Counted from the stretch's first letter, positions 1 to 10,438 are shown. The stretch: DNA of 64,000 nucleotides from Phenylobacterium hankyongense (GCF_003254505.1 NZ_QFYP01000001.1:294001-358000); one strand, 5' to 3'. Numbers and translations are program-made. The notes: a model not told the origin generated them from the letters alone.

Positions 1-2
1 TC

Positions 3-422
3 GCCGCCCTCCGGTCGGTGCCGCCCGAGGTCCGGCGCGCCGCGGTCGTCCGCTACCTCGCCGATCCCCGCGACACGGCGACGCCGCGCGGCATGCTGAC
101 TTTCCTGGGGATGCTGGCCGCGGGCGAGCTGATATCGCGGGCCTCCACCGCCCTGCTGCTGCAGATCATGACCAACACCCCCACCGGGGCGCACCGGCTG
201 AAGGCCGGCCTGCCGCCGGGCGCCACCCTGGCCCACAAGACTGGAACCGCGCGCACCGACCAGGGCATGAACCCGGCGATCAACGACGTCGGGATCGTCA
301 CCCTGCCCGACAAACGCGCCTATGCGGCGGCGGTCTTCCTCAGCGGTTCGACCCTCGACGACGCGGCCCGCGACGCCGCCATCGCCGACGTCGCCCGCGC
401 CATGATCCGCGGCGTCGGCTGA
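3..422 (+). CDS. Class A beta-lactamase, C-terminal part (5' end outside window)
   Basis: This is the last 139 codons or so of a serine beta-lactamase, a periplasmic enzyme that hydrolyses beta-lactams through an acyl-serine intermediate. The frame is open to the window edge, so the start is missing. Visible class A hallmarks are the DPRDTATP segment near the beginning, the helix that ends in the TGAHRLKAGLPPG stretch, and the HKTGT box (the conserved KTG triad of the active site) followed by the usual GIVTLPD strand. The SxxK, SDN and omega-loop motifs would lie upstream of base 1 and cannot be checked. icd follows after 95 bp on the same strand with no obvious link in function. The family call is firm. 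Substrate profile and whether the gene is intact are unknown. Confidence 0.88.
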   Translation, partial: AALRSVPPEVRRAAVVRYLADPRDTATPRGMLTFLGMLAAGELISRASTALLLQIMTNTPTGAHRLKAGLPPGATLAHKTGTARTDQGMNPAINDVGIVTLPDKRAYAAAVFLSGSTLDDAARDAAIADVARAMIRGVG

Positions 423-517
423 GCTCATGGCCAAGTCGTAGCGCGGAGCCTTTGCGTCTGGGCGTGTGACGGCTATACGGCCCCCCGAAACGAAGTCCCG
501 TCGGAGCCCGCGCCCTC

Positions 518-1735
518 ATGGCCAAGATCAAAGTCGCCAACCCAGTCGCCGATCTCGACGGCGACGAGATGACCCGCATCATCTGGAAGCTGATCAAGGA
601 CAAGCTGATCTTCCCGTTCGTCGACCTGCCGACGGAGTACTACGACCTCGGGATGGAGAACCGCGACGCCACCGACGACCGGGTGACGGTCGAGGCCGCG
701 GAGGCGATCAAGCGGCTGGGCGTCGGCATCAAGTGCGCGACCATCACGCCCGACGAGCAACGGGTGGAGGAATTCAAGCTCAAGAAGATGTGGAAGTCGC
801 CGAACGGCACGATCCGCAACATCCTGGGCGGCGTCGTCTTCCGCGAGCCGATCATCTGCCGCAACGTGCCGCGCCTGATCCCCGGCTGGACCCAGCCGAT
901 CATCATCGGCCGCCACGCCTTCGGCGACCAGTACCGCGCCACCGACTTCAAGGTCCCCGGCCCGGGCAAGATGACCATCACCTGGGAAGGCGACAACGGC
1001 GAGAAGATCGAGCACGAGGTCTTCCAGTACCCCGGCTCCGGCGTGGCCATGGCCATGTACAACCTGGACGACTCGGTCCGCGACTTCGCCCGCGCCAGCT
1101 TCGCCTACGCGCTCGACCGCAAGTACCCGCTGTACCTGTCGACCAAGAACACCATCCTCAAGGCCTATGACGGGCGCTTCAAGGACCTCTTCGCCGAGGT
1201 GTTCGCCGCCGAGTACGCCGACCGGTTCAAGGCCGCCGGCATCACCTACGAGCACCGGCTGATCGACGACATGGTCGCCTCGGCCCTGAAGTGGTCGGGC
1301 GGCTTCATCTGGGCCTGCAAGAACTACGACGGCGACGTGCAGTCCGACCAGGTCGCCCAGGGCTTCGGCTCGCTCGGCCTGATGACCTCGGTGCTGATCA
1401 CGCCGGACGGCAAGACCATGGAGGCGGAAGCCGCCCACGGCACCGTCACCCGCCACTACCGCCAGCACCAGCGCGGCGAGAGCACCTCGACCAACTCCAT
1501 CGCCTCGATCTTCGCCTGGACGCGGGGCCTGGAGCACCGCGCCAAGCTCGACGGCAACGCCGAGCTCGACCGCTTCGCCAAGACCCTGGAGCGGGTCTGC
1601 GTGGAGACGGTGGAAGCCGGCTCGATGACCAAGGATCTGGCGCTGCTGGTCGGCGACACCCAGGGCTGGCTGACCACCGAGGGCTTCATCGACAAGGTCG
1701 CGGCCAACCTCGAGAAGGCGCTCGTCCCCGCCTAA
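518..1735 (+). CDS. icd: NADP-dependent isocitrate dehydrogenase
   Basis: A 405-aa cytosolic TCA-cycle enzyme that oxidatively decarboxylates isocitrate to 2-oxoglutarate. It is the short homodimeric form related to eukaryotic mitochondrial IDH rather than the E. coli type. The N-terminal [11 protein letters not shown] motif and the [11 protein letters not shown] segment at about residues 305-316 are diagnostic. The Arg-His pair in that segment binds the 2'-phosphate of NADP in this subgroup. The [13 protein letters not shown] motif follows. Full length for the family. The ATG at 518 opens on the usual MAKIKV start. The gene is followed by a textbook intrinsic terminator, so it appears to be transcribed as a single unit. 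Confidence 0.97.
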   Translation: MAKIKVANPVADLDGDEMTRIIWKLIKDKLIFPFVDLPTEYYDLGMENRDATDDRVTVEAAEAIKRLGVGIKCATITPDEQRVEEFKLKKMWKSPNGTIRNILGGVVFREPIICRNVPRLIPGWTQPIIIGRHAFGDQYRATDFKVPGPGKMTITWEGDNGEKIEHEVFQYPGSGVAMAMYNLDDSVRDFARASFAYALDRKYPLYLSTKNTILKAYDGRFKDLFAEVFAAEYADRFKAAGITYEHRLIDDMVASALKWSGGFIWACKNYDGDVQSDQVAQGFGSLGLMTSVLITPDGKTMEAEAAHGTVTRHYRQHQRGESTSTNSIASIFAWTRGLEHRAKLDGNAELDRFAKTLERVCVETVEAGSMTKDLALLVGDTQGWLTTEGFIDKVAANLEKALVPA

Positions 1736-1757
1736 GCCCAAGCCCAGGGCTGAATTC

Positions 1758-1790
1758 GCGCCGCCTGCGTCCGACGCAGGCGGCGCTTTT
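1758..1790 (+). terminator. Intrinsic terminator of icd
   Basis: A perfect 13-bp GC-rich stem (1758-1770 pairing with 1774-1786) with a 3-nt loop is followed at once by TTTT (1787-1790). It lies 23 bp after the icd stop, has the standard rho-independent form, and should insulate the downstream VOC gene. Confidence 0.93.
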
Positions 1791-1886
1791 CGTATGGGCG
1801 GGTCGTCACGCCGCGGATCGCCGCTCCGGGTTCTTGCTTTGTTCTTTCGCCGCGCTATGCTCCGCGGATCTTCGGGAGGACACGGC

Positions 1887-2267
1887 ATGACCATCGGCTA
1901 CATCACCCTCGGCGCGAACGACGTCGAACAGGCGCTGCCCTTCTACGACGCGGTGCTGGGGGCCATCGGTTACGAGCGCGGTCCGCTGGACGGCGGCTGG
2001 GCCTTCTATGGCCGGGGCGACGCGCCCGGCGTCGGCATTTGCCGGCCGTTCGACGGCCAGGCGGCGCGCGGCGGCAACGGCGTGATGATCGGCTTCAAGG
2101 CCGACACCCAGGATCAGGTGACGGCCGCCTACGACGCCGCCCTCGCCCAGGGCGGGACCGACGAGGGCGCGCCGGGCTTCCGTCCGCCCGAGGCGACCAG
2201 CGGCTTCTACGGCGCCTATGTCCGCGACGCCGCCGGCAACAAGCTCTGCGTCTACACGACCGTCTAG
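1887..2267 (+). CDS. VOC (glyoxalase/bleomycin-resistance fold) family protein
   Basis: A 126-aa single-module vicinal-oxygen-chelate protein. It begins MTIGYITLG, continues with the ALPFYDAVLGAIGY helix typical of the fold, and ends YVRDAAGNKLCVYT, the usual C-terminal strand. The ATG at 1887 is chosen because GGGAGGA lies about 8 bp upstream. An upstream in-frame ATG at 1794 would add a low-complexity extension and has no such site. VOC members include lactoylglutathione lyases, dioxygenases and antibiotic-binding proteins. The sequence does not let me assign a substrate. The gene converges on alaS with only 7 bp between the stops. Confidence 0.85.
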   Translation: MTIGYITLGANDVEQALPFYDAVLGAIGYERGPLDGGWAFYGRGDAPGVGICRPFDGQAARGGNGVMIGFKADTQDQVTAAYDAALAQGGTDEGAPGFRPPEATSGFYGAYVRDAAGNKLCVYTTV

Positions 2268-2274
2268 GGTCGCC

Positions 2275-4923
2275 CTACCCGGCCAGCGCCGCCTTCACGG
2301 CGGCCAGGCCCTCGGCGGCCTTGGCGCCGTCGGGGGCGCCGCCCTGGGCGAAGTCGGGACGTCCGCCCGCGCCCTGCCCGCCCATCGCCTGGACGGCCGC
2401 CTTGGCCAGCTCCACGGCGTTGAACCGGGCCTGGGCCTGGCCGGTGACGGCCACCGTCACCGAGGCCTTGCCGTCGGCCGCGCCCACCAGGGCGATGACG
2501 CCGTCGGGGATCTGCTTCTTGAACTCCTCGGCGATGGGCCGCAGGTCCTTGCCGCCGACGCCGTCCATCACCCGGGCCAGCACCTGCACGCCGCCGATGT
2601 CCTCCGGCCCCGCCGCAGCCCCGCCTGAGCCGCCGCCCATGGCCAGCTGGCGCTTGGCGTCGCCGAGCTCCTTCTCGAGCTTGCGGCGCTGGGCCTCCAG
2701 GGCCTCGACGCGTGCAGGCACCTCGGCCACCGGGGTCTTGAACTGCTCGGCCAGCGCCTTGGCGACGCCGGCCTGCTCCAGCAGGTAGCGGCGCGCGGCC
2801 TCGCCGGTCAGCGCCTCGACCCGGCGCACGCCGGCGGCGACGCCCTGTTCGGCGACGATCTTGAACAGCGCGATGTCGCCGGTGCGGGCCACGTGGGTGC
2901 CCCCGCAGAGCTCGACCGAATAGTCGCCCTCCCCGGTCAGCGCCCGGCCCAGGGTCAGCACGCGCACGGTGTCGCCGTACTTCTCGCCGAACAGCGCCAT
3001 GGCGCCCTTCTCGATGGCTTCCTGCGCGCCCATCAGCTTGGTCTCGGCCGGCAGGTTCTGGCGGATCACCGCGTTGACCTCGGCCTCGATGCGGTCGATC
3101 TCGTCGGCGGTCAGCGGCTGGCCGTGGCTGAAGTCGAAGCGGATCCGCTCGCCGTCCACCAACTGGCCCTTCTGGGTCACGTGGCGGCCGAGCACGCTAC
3201 GCAGCGCCGCATGCAGCAGGTGGGTGGCCGAGTGGTTGGCCTTGGTCGCCAGCCGCCGCTCGGGGTCCACCGCCAGCCGCACCCGGGCCCCGGGCGTCAG
3301 CGCGCCCTTGAGGATCTCCAGGTGGTGGACGTGGAGGTCGCCGGCCTGCTTCTGGACGTCGGTGACCCGCGCGCGGCCGCCGTCCCATTCCACGTCGCCC
3401 TGGTCGCCGGCCTGGCCGCCGCTCTCGCCATAGAAGGGCGTGCGGTCGAACAGGGCCTGGACCTTCTGGCCGGCCTCGGCGCGGTCGATCTCGCGGCCGC
3501 CGTCCACCAGGGTCAACAGTTCGGCAGTGGTCTCGGTGTCGTCGTAGCCGACGAAGGCGGTGGGGCCGAGCCGGTCGCGGATCGCGAACCATTCGCCCGC
3601 CGCCGCGACCTGGCCGGAGCCGGTCCAGGCCTCGCGCGCCTGCTCGCGCTGGCGGGCCATGGCGCGGTCGAACTCCTCGAGGTCGACGGTCAGGCCCTTG
3701 GCGCGGACCGCGTCCTGGGTCAGGTCGAGGGGGAAGCCGTAGGTGTCGTAGAGCTTGAAGGCGGTCTCGCCGGACAGCACCTGGCCGGAGCCGAGGCCCG
3801 CGGTGGCTTCCTCCAGCAGGGCCATGCCGCGGCCGAGCGTGCGGCGGAACCGCTCCTCCTCCTGGCGCAGGGTGTCGACGATCGCCGGCTCGGCGCGCCG
3901 CAGCTCCGGATAGGCCTCGCCCATCTGCGCCACCAGCGTGGGGACCAGGCGGTACATCAGCGGATCCTCCGCGCCCAGCAGGTGGGCGTGGCGCATGGCG
4001 CGGCGCATGATCCGGCGCAGCACGTAGCCGCGCCCCTCGTTCGAAGGCATCACGCCGTCGGCGATCAGGAAGCTGGAGGAGCGCAGGTGGTCGGCGATCA
4101 CCCGGTGCGAGGGGTCGCTGGCCGGCCCGCCGGGGCCGCCCACCAGGTCCTGGGACGCCGCGATCAACGCCCGGAACAGGTCGACGTCGTAGTTGTTGTG
4201 CACGCCCTGCAGCACGGCGGCGATCCGCTCCAGGCCCATGCCGGTGTCGATGGAGGGCTTCGGCAGGTCGGTGCGGTCGCCGTTGGCGAACTGCTCGTAC
4301 TGCATGAAGACCAGGTTCCAGATCTCCACGAACCGGTCGCCGTCCTCGTCCGGGCTGCCGGGCGGGCCGCCGGGGATGTGGGCGCCGTGGTCGTAGAAGA
4401 TCTCCGAGCAGGGGCCGCACGGGCCGGTGTCGCCCATCGACCAGAAGTTGTCGGAGGTGGCGATGCGGATGATCTTCTGGTCCGGCAGGCCGGCGATCTT
4501 CTTCCACAGGCTGTGGGCGTGGTCGTCGTCGGCGTAGACGGTGACCAGCAGCCGGTCGACCGGCAGGGCGAACTCCTTGGTCAGCAGCTCCCAGGCGTGC
4601 TCGATCGCCGCTTCTTTGAAGTAGTCGCCGAAGGAGAAATTCCCCAGCATCTCGAAGAAGGTGTGGTGGCGGGCGGTGTAGCCGACGTTGTCGAGGTCGT
4701 TGTGCTTGCCGCCGGCCCGCACCGACTTCTGCGAGGAGGCGGCGCGCGGCCAGGGCGGGGTCTCCGCGCCGGTGAAGTAGTTCTTGAACGGCACCATGCC
4801 GGCGTTGACGAACAGCAGGGTCGGATCGTTCTGCGGGACGAGCGGCGCCGAGGGGACCACGGCGTGGTCCTTCCGCTGGAAGTAGTCCAGGAAGTGGCTG
4901 CGGATCTCGTTCAGGGTCGCCAT
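2275..4923 (-). CDS. alaS: Alanyl-tRNA synthetase
   Basis: An 882-aa cytosolic enzyme that charges tRNA-Ala, with the full bacterial architecture. The N-terminal class II catalytic domain has the [11 protein letters not shown] motif. The editing domain carries its HxxxH zinc motif (SATHLLH, about residues 560-566) and the CGGTH motif at about residue 672. The C-terminal C-Ala region starts near residue 750, with a predicted coiled-coil stretch and a glycine-rich hinge. Length matches the family (about 875-885 aa). It lies directly downstream of recA on the same strand, an order seen in many alphaproteobacteria, but a terminator-like hairpin separates them, so alaS probably has its own promoter in 4924-5010. 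Confidence 0.98.
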   Translation of the reverse strand: MATLNEIRSHFLDYFQRKDHAVVPSAPLVPQNDPTLLFVNAGMVPFKNYFTGAETPPWPRAASSQKSVRAGGKHNDLDNVGYTARHHTFFEMLGNFSFGDYFKEAAIEHAWELLTKEFALPVDRLLVTVYADDDHAHSLWKKIAGLPDQKIIRIATSDNFWSMGDTGPCGPCSEIFYDHGAHIPGGPPGSPDEDGDRFVEIWNLVFMQYEQFANGDRTDLPKPSIDTGMGLERIAAVLQGVHNNYDVDLFRALIAASQDLVGGPGGPASDPSHRVIADHLRSSSFLIADGVMPSNEGRGYVLRRIMRRAMRHAHLLGAEDPLMYRLVPTLVAQMGEAYPELRRAEPAIVDTLRQEEERFRRTLGRGMALLEEATAGLGSGQVLSGETAFKLYDTYGFPLDLTQDAVRAKGLTVDLEEFDRAMARQREQAREAWTGSGQVAAAGEWFAIRDRLGPTAFVGYDDTETTAELLTLVDGGREIDRAEAGQKVQALFDRTPFYGESGGQAGDQGDVEWDGGRARVTDVQKQAGDLHVHHLEILKGALTPGARVRLAVDPERRLATKANHSATHLLHAALRSVLGRHVTQKGQLVDGERIRFDFSHGQPLTADEIDRIEAEVNAVIRQNLPAETKLMGAQEAIEKGAMALFGEKYGDTVRVLTLGRALTGEGDYSVELCGGTHVARTGDIALFKIVAEQGVAAGVRRVEALTGEAARRYLLEQAGVAKALAEQFKTPVAEVPARVEALEAQRRKLEKELGDAKRQLAMGGGSGGAAAGPEDIGGVQVLARVMDGVGGKDLRPIAEEFKKQIPDGVIALVGAADGKASVTVAVTGQAQARFNAVELAKAAVQAMGGQGAGGRPDFAQGGAPDGAKAAEGLAAVKAALAG

Positions 4924-5010
4924 GGGCCTACGGTTTCGAACTGGGCTCTAAAGGATCGGGTCCCGCTTAGATGGGACCGGGCGTCCGTTTACGAAACTTG
5001 CCTTGCCGCG

Positions 5011-5049
5011 CAAAGGAAAAGGACGCCTGGAGGGGGCCTCCAGACGTCC
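5011..5049 (-). terminator. Intrinsic terminator of recA
   Basis: Read on the minus strand, a stem of 5 bp, one mismatch, then 7 bp (5043-5049 region pairing with 5021-5033) is followed by TTTTCCTTTG. It starts about 95 bp beyond the recA stop and precedes alaS. The T-rich tail and strong GC stem suit rho-independent termination. Confidence 0.75.
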
Positions 5050-5143
5050 AGGAACCTCGTGGCGGTCGGCCGCGCGGGGTTGGCGCGCGGGTGGGCCGGG
5101 TTGGCGGGAGCCCGCCCGCGATGCGGCCGGCCGCTCGAGGAGC

Positions 5144-6211
<1,068 letters not shown>

Positions 6212-6295
6212 CTATCCAAGCCCCTCTTATCCCACGATTCCGCCAACCCGGCTGTCCGATCGCACCGCGGCCGAGGACTCATTCGTACGTGGTTT

Positions 6296-6317
6296 GTTCT
6301 CCGTTCGCAAGATGTTC
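6296..6317 (-). promoter_or_regulatory. LexA (SOS) operator upstream of recA
   Basis: GTTC at 6303-6306 and GTTC at 6314-6317 are separated by exactly 7 nt, the alphaproteobacterial LexA consensus GTTC-N7-GTTC (GAAC-N7-GAAC in the recA direction). A third GTTC sits at 6296-6299, 3 nt from the first. Position 85-105 bp before the recA start fits a promoter-overlapping repressor site. Confidence 0.88.
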
Positions 6318-6426
6318 TCTTTGCCCCGGGGGTGGCAACGGAATATCGACAAAAATATTCGCTGGCCTATCGCCCTCGCGGGCGGTCCCAGCCCCCCCGC
6401 CAACCTCAAAATCAACGGCGCCCTGG

Positions 6427-7395
6427 ATGATCTCGAAGCCTGCGGAAATCCTTGTCCTGACACCGGCCTCGGAGGCGCTCATCAAGGGGTGCGCGCGTCT
6501 GGGGCCTTGTCTGCGGGCCACGCGGGCCGAGGTGTTGGCGGGACGGGTCGAAGGTCTGGCCGCCGTTCGGGCCGTGGCCGCCTGGGATGTCGTCGTGGAC
6601 GGTGCGCTGTTCGAGCGGCTGCCTGCCCTTGAGCTCGTCGCGAACCAGGGCGTGGGTTACGACAAGGTCGATGTCGCCGCCGCCACGGCCCGCGGGATCG
6701 CCGTCACGCATACGCCCGACGTGCTGACCGACGAAGTCGCCGACTTCACGCTGGGCCTGTTGATCATGACCATCCGCCGGCTCGGCGAGGCGGAGCGCTT
6801 CCTCCGCGCCGGTCGATGGGAGGCCGGCCCCTTCCCCCTCTCGCACACCCTTCGTGGGCGGCGCGTCGGGATCCTCGGCACGGGCAGGATCGGAAAGGCC
6901 GTCGCCACCCGCCTCGAAGGCTTCGGCGTCTCCCTCGCCTATAGCGGAAGGCGGCCGCAGCCGGACCTGGCCTACCCGTACTTCCCGGACGCCCGCCAGC
7001 TGGCCGGCGCGGTCGACACCTTGATCTCGATCCTGCCGGGCGGAGCCGAGACGCGCCGCCTGGTCGACGCCGAGGTGCTGGCGGCGCTCGGCGCCGACGG
7101 GGTCTTCGTCAACGTCGGGCGCGGCTCCACGGTGGATGAGGCCGCGCTGGCGACCGCGCTGCGCACCGGAGTCATCGCCGCCGCCGGCCTCGACGTCTTC
7201 GAGCACGAGCCGCATGTGGGTCCGGAGCTGCTTGAGCTGGAGAACGCCGTCCTCATGCCCCACGTCGCGTCCGCCACCGTCCACACCCGAGCGGCCATGT
7301 CGAAGCTGGTGGTGGACAATATCGCCGTCTGGCTCGCCGACGGGCGAGCCCTGACGCCGACCCCAGAGACGAGGGCCGGCCTTCCCGTCCGGTAA
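6427..7395 (+). CDS. D-isomer-specific 2-hydroxyacid dehydrogenase
   Basis: A 322-aa NAD(P)H-dependent reductase of the GhrB/hydroxypyruvate reductase group that interconverts 2-oxoacids and D-2-hydroxyacids. The Rossmann motif GTGRIG is at 151-156. The catalytic triad is visible as Arg232 (NVGRGSTVDE), Glu261 (DVFEHEP) and His279 (LMPHVAS). I chose the ATG at 6427 because it gives the family length (about 310-325 aa). The frame is open further upstream to 6136 but would run into the recA promoter. It converges on the marR gene and is beside the homoprotocatechuate genes, so glyoxylate, hydroxypyruvate or a ring-cleavage oxoacid are all possible substrates. The sequence does not decide. Confidence 0.9.
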   Translation: MISKPAEILVLTPASEALIKGCARLGPCLRATRAEVLAGRVEGLAAVRAVAAWDVVVDGALFERLPALELVANQGVGYDKVDVAAATARGIAVTHTPDVLTDEVADFTLGLLIMTIRRLGEAERFLRAGRWEAGPFPLSHTLRGRRVGILGTGRIGKAVATRLEGFGVSLAYSGRRPQPDLAYPYFPDARQLAGAVDTLISILPGGAETRRLVDAEVLAALGADGVFVNVGRGSTVDEAALATALRTGVIAAAGLDVFEHEPHVGPELLELENAVLMPHVASATVHTRAAMSKLVVDNIAVWLADGRALTPTPETRAGLPVR

Positions 7396-7433
7396 GGCCA
7401 GCAACCGGATGCAAGCTTAGCCGGAGGCCTGGA

Positions 7434-7961
7434 TCAGGACTCCCAATGGGCGTCGTCCGCGACCGCACCCAGCCCGCTGAGATGGGCTTCCAGCTTGTCC
7501 AGCAGCTGAAAGAGCTGTTCGCGCTCCGGTGCGTCGAGGCCGGCGATCATCGCCTCGGCCGCCTCGCGCCGGCCGGGCGCGATGAGGTCGTGGGCTTCGG
7601 CGCCGGCCGGCGTGAGGCTGACGATCTGCTTGCGGCGGTCGGTGCTGGAGACCTTGGCGGTGACCAGGCCCAGGTCTCCCAGATGCTGCGCCACCCGGGT
7701 GATGGTCGCGGCGTCCATCCCGACGAGCTCGGCGAGCTCGCCATTGGTGAGTGGCCCGCGGGCGGCGAGTTGCAGGATGACCCGCCACTCCCGGGCGCGA
7801 ATGATCCGCCCGTCGGGCAGCTCGAACGGCGGCGGCATGGCGACCTTGGACGCCAGGTGATGGATCCGGTACGGCAGGAACTCGCGCAGCGAGATCGCCT
7901 CCCGGAGCTCCACGCCCGGCGGGAAACGCCGTCGTTCAGAAGCCCGTCGTTCAGAGGCCAT
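7434..7961 (-). CDS. MarR-family transcriptional regulator (candidate hpa repressor)
   Basis: A 175-aa winged-helix regulator. The DNA-binding core spans about residues 60-125 (REWRVILQLA, then ELAELVGMDAATITR as the recognition helix region, then the wing with DRRKQIVSLTPAG), flanked by dimerisation helices. MarR proteins bind short inverted repeats as dimers and release on binding aromatic or phenolic ligands. In enterobacteria the hpa meta operon is repressed by HpaR, a MarR protein. This one lies 63 bp downstream of hpaI on the same strand, so the pair is probably co-transcribed and autoregulated through the operator at 8863-8906. The N-terminal ASERRASERR comes from a 15-bp tandem duplication, so the true start is uncertain. 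Role in hpa control is inferred from position. Confidence 0.88.
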   Translation of the reverse strand: MASERRASERRRFPPGVELREAISLREFLPYRIHHLASKVAMPPPFELPDGRIIRAREWRVILQLAARGPLTNGELAELVGMDAATITRVAQHLGDLGLVTAKVSSTDRRKQIVSLTPAGAEAHDLIAPGRREAAEAMIAGLDAPEREQLFQLLDKLEAHLSGLGAVADDAHWES

Positions 7962-8024
7962 GTCTGGACATCATCCGCATCGCGCCTTCCGGATCGCACG
8001 CGCCGCGCGGTCCGTCGAGATCGC

Positions 8025-8828
8025 TCAATAGCCGACGCTCGCCCGCGTCCGGGGCCGTTCCGGCGCCAGGAACGCGCCGGCCAGCTCGTCCACGGCCCGC
8101 GACAGCAGGCCGGCGTCCGTCCCGACCGCCACGAAGCTGCAACCCAGGTCGAGGTAATGCCGGGCCTGGGCTTCGGTGAGCGCCAGGATGCCGGCCGCCT
8201 TGCCGTGGGCGAGCACCACCTTGATCGCGCCCTCTATGGCCGCGACCACCTTGGGGTGGCCCGGCTCTCCCAGATAGCCAAGGGAGGCGGCCAGGTCCGA
8301 CGGGCCGATGAACACCCCGTCGACGCCCGGAGTCGCCGCGATCGCGGCGAGGTTCTCCAGCCCGGCCTGACTCTCGACCTGCAGGAGCAGGCAGACCTCT
8401 TCGTTGGCGCGGTGCACATAGCGGTCGATCCGCCCCCAGCGCGAGGCGCGCACCAGGCCGGCGGCCACCCCGCGGATCCCCTCCGGCGGATAGCGACTGG
8501 CCCGCACCATGGCCGAGGCCTGTTCGGCGCTCTCGACGTAGGGGACCAGCAGGCTGGGCACGCCGATGTCCAGGTACTGCTTGATGAGCGTCGCGTCGGC
8601 GACGGGCAGGCGCGCCACGGCTTGCGAGGCGTAGCCGTTCATCGCCTGAAGCTGGGCCAGCAGCAGGGGAACGCTGTTCGGCCCGTGCTCGCCATCCAGG
8701 AGCAGCCAGTCGAAACCGGCGGCTGCGCAGAGCTCGACCGTGTTGGGGCTGGCGAGCGATTGCCACAGCCCGATCTGCGGCTCGCCGGCTTTGAGCCGCG
8801 CGCGGAAGGCGTTGTGCATGTCGAGCAT
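8025..8828 (-). CDS. hpaI: 4-hydroxy-2-oxoheptane-1,7-dioate (HKHD) aldolase
   Basis: A 267-aa class II (metal-dependent) aldolase of the HpcH/HpaI family that cleaves 4-hydroxy-2-oxoheptanedioate to pyruvate and succinic semialdehyde, the last step of homoprotocatechuate degradation. Catalytic His48 lies in the LLLDGEHGPN motif. Metal and substrate motifs VESQ and FIGPSDLAAS are intact. The stretch RYPPEGIRGV and the following RASRWGRI match E. coli HpaI closely as I remember it. A GAGGAGA ribosome site precedes the ATG at 8828. It is first in a leftward pair with marR and divergent from hpaE. Confidence 0.95.
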   Translation of the reverse strand: MLDMHNAFRARLKAGEPQIGLWQSLASPNTVELCAAAGFDWLLLDGEHGPNSVPLLLAQLQAMNGYASQAVARLPVADATLIKQYLDIGVPSLLVPYVESAEQASAMVRASRYPPEGIRGVAAGLVRASRWGRIDRYVHRANEEVCLLLQVESQAGLENLAAIAATPGVDGVFIGPSDLAASLGYLGEPGHPKVVAAIEGAIKVVLAHGKAAGILALTEAQARHYLDLGCSFVAVGTDAGLLSRAVDELAGAFLAPERPRTRASVGY

Positions 8829-8862
8829 GGGGTCTCCTCAGCGTCCCGCCACCGGTACGCAG

Positions 8863-8906
8863 AATTCGTTGACACTGCAACGAATTGATTGCACGAGAAA
8901 CGAATT
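8863..8906. promoter_or_regulatory. Divergent hpaI/hpaE operator with three AACGAATT half-sites
   Basis: AATTCGTTG (8863-8871) and CAACGAATT (8878-8886) form a perfect 9-bp inverted repeat with a 6-nt spacer. A third half-site AACGAATT (8899-8906) lies exactly 20 bp, two helical turns, from the second. A consensus -35 element TTGACA (8869-8874, + strand) is embedded in the palindrome. A dimeric MarR-type repressor bound here would block the promoter of hpaE. Recognition by the adjacent MarR protein is inferred. Confidence 0.75.
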
Positions 8907-8945
8907 GGTCGCCGCCGGCGACGCTCGACGGCGAGAGACCTCCGG

Positions 8946-10418
8946 ATGCCGGACACTATCAGAATCGACGCGCACGCGATCTCGCCGCTGCACTATGTGG
9001 GCGGTCGCCGCGTAGGCTCGGAAGCCGCGTTCGAGGTGTTCTCGCCCATCGACATGCGCCGCCTGGGCGCGATGGCGGAAGCCGGCCCGGCGGTCGTCGC
9101 GCAGGCGGTGGGCGAAGCCGCGGCGGCCTTCCCCGCCTGGGCCGCGCTCGGGGCGGAAGGCCGGCTGCCTTACCTGAAGCGCTTCGCCGCCGAGATCGGC
9201 GCGCGGGCCGAGGCCCTGTGCCTGGCGGAGTCCAACGACGCCGGCGTGCTCCTCTCGCGCATGCGGCACGGCATCGTGCCCCGCGCCATGCTCAACATCA
9301 CCTGGTTCGCCGAGCAGGCGCTGACCCTGCAGGACCAGGTGATCGAGACGCCGCAGGCGACGCACCACGTCCGGCACGACCCGGCGGGTGTCTGCGCGAT
9401 CATCACGCCGTGGAACTCGCCGCTGATGCTGACGACCTGGAAGGTCGGTCCGGCGCTGGCGTCCGGCAACACGGTGGTGGTCAAGCCGCCGGAGTGGGCG
9501 CCGCTGAGCTGTTCGCTGTTGGCCGACGCGGCGGAGGCGGCGGGCCTGCCGCCGGGCGTGTTCAACGTCGTCCAGGGCAGCGGCGCGGTGACCGGCGCGG
9601 CGCTGGTCTCCGACGCGCGACTGGCGCGGATCTCGTTCACCGGCTCGGTGGCCACCGCGCGCACCATCGCCAGCGTCGCCGGCGCCAACCTGGTGCCCGT
9701 GAGCCTGGAGCTGGGCGGCAAGTCGCCGTTCATCGTCCTGCCCGACGCCGACCTCGACGCCGCGGCGGCGACCGGCGCCCTGATGTATCGCAACGCCACC
9801 CAGGTCTGCCTCGCCGGCACCCGCTTCCTGGTCCACGAGAGCGTCCGCGACGCCTTCGTCGAGCGCATGCGCGGCCATGTCGAGAAGCTCCGCGTCGGCG
9901 ACCCGCGCGACGAGGCGACCGAGGTCGGGCCGATCATCCATCCGCGCCAGGTGGAACGGATCGCCGGCTACCTCGAGCGCGCCCGCGCGGCCGGCGCCGA
10001 GGTCCTGTGGGGCGGCGGCCGCCATGAGTTCGGCGAGCTCTACTTCCAGCCGACCATGTTCGCAGGCGTCGAGCAGCACCACGAGATCGTCCAGGAGGAG
10101 GTGTTTGGGCCGGTGCTCGTGCTGCAGACCTTCAGCGACGATGCCGAGGCCATCGTGCTGGCCAACGGCGTCGACTACGGCCTCGGCGGCGTCTGCTACG
10201 GCGCGGAGGACCATGCCAGGGCGGTCGCCGAACAGGTCCGCACCGGCTTCATCTGGGTCAACGCCTTCGGAATTCGCGACCTGGCCGCACCGTTCGGCGG
10301 CCGCGGCAAGTCGGGAGTCGGGCGGGAAGGCGGCGCCTGGAGCTTCGACTTCTTCTGCGACGTCAAGGACGTCGTCGTTCCCAAGCAACCGTTCAAGCCC
10401 AGCTTCAGCCATCGCTGA
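8946..10418 (+). CDS. hpaE: 5-carboxymethyl-2-hydroxymuconate semialdehyde dehydrogenase
   Basis: A 490-aa NAD-dependent aldehyde dehydrogenase that oxidises the ring-cleavage product of homoprotocatechuate to 5-carboxymethyl-2-hydroxymuconate. The ALDH hallmarks are all present: TPWNSPL for cofactor and oxyanion binding, catalytic base Glu255 in LELGGKSP, and nucleophile Cys288 in QVCLAGTRF. The C-terminal FGGRGKSGVGREGG motif is typical of the HMSDH/CHMSDH group. The ATG at 8946 (MPDTIRI) is preferred. An upstream ATG at 8889 would begin inside the operator and add an arginine-rich tail. First gene of a six-gene operon, 20 bp before hpaD, which makes the CHMS substrate assignment strong. 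Confidence 0.92.
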   Translation: MPDTIRIDAHAISPLHYVGGRRVGSEAAFEVFSPIDMRRLGAMAEAGPAVVAQAVGEAAAAFPAWAALGAEGRLPYLKRFAAEIGARAEALCLAESNDAGVLLSRMRHGIVPRAMLNITWFAEQALTLQDQVIETPQATHHVRHDPAGVCAIITPWNSPLMLTTWKVGPALASGNTVVVKPPEWAPLSCSLLADAAEAAGLPPGVFNVVQGSGAVTGAALVSDARLARISFTGSVATARTIASVAGANLVPVSLELGGKSPFIVLPDADLDAAAATGALMYRNATQVCLAGTRFLVHESVRDAFVERMRGHVEKLRVGDPRDEATEVGPIIHPRQVERIAGYLERARAAGAEVLWGGGRHEFGELYFQPTMFAGVEQHHEIVQEEVFGPVLVLQTFSDDAEAIVLANGVDYGLGGVCYGAEDHARAVAEQVRTGFIWVNAFGIRDLAAPFGGRGKSGVGREGGAWSFDFFCDVKDVVVPKQPFKPSFSHR

Positions 10419-10438
10419 CCGGCGCAAGGAGACCCTCC

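Noticed and set aside
473-1894. Open frame on the - strand opposite icd
   Set aside because: Codon-bias shadow of icd, which is unambiguous.
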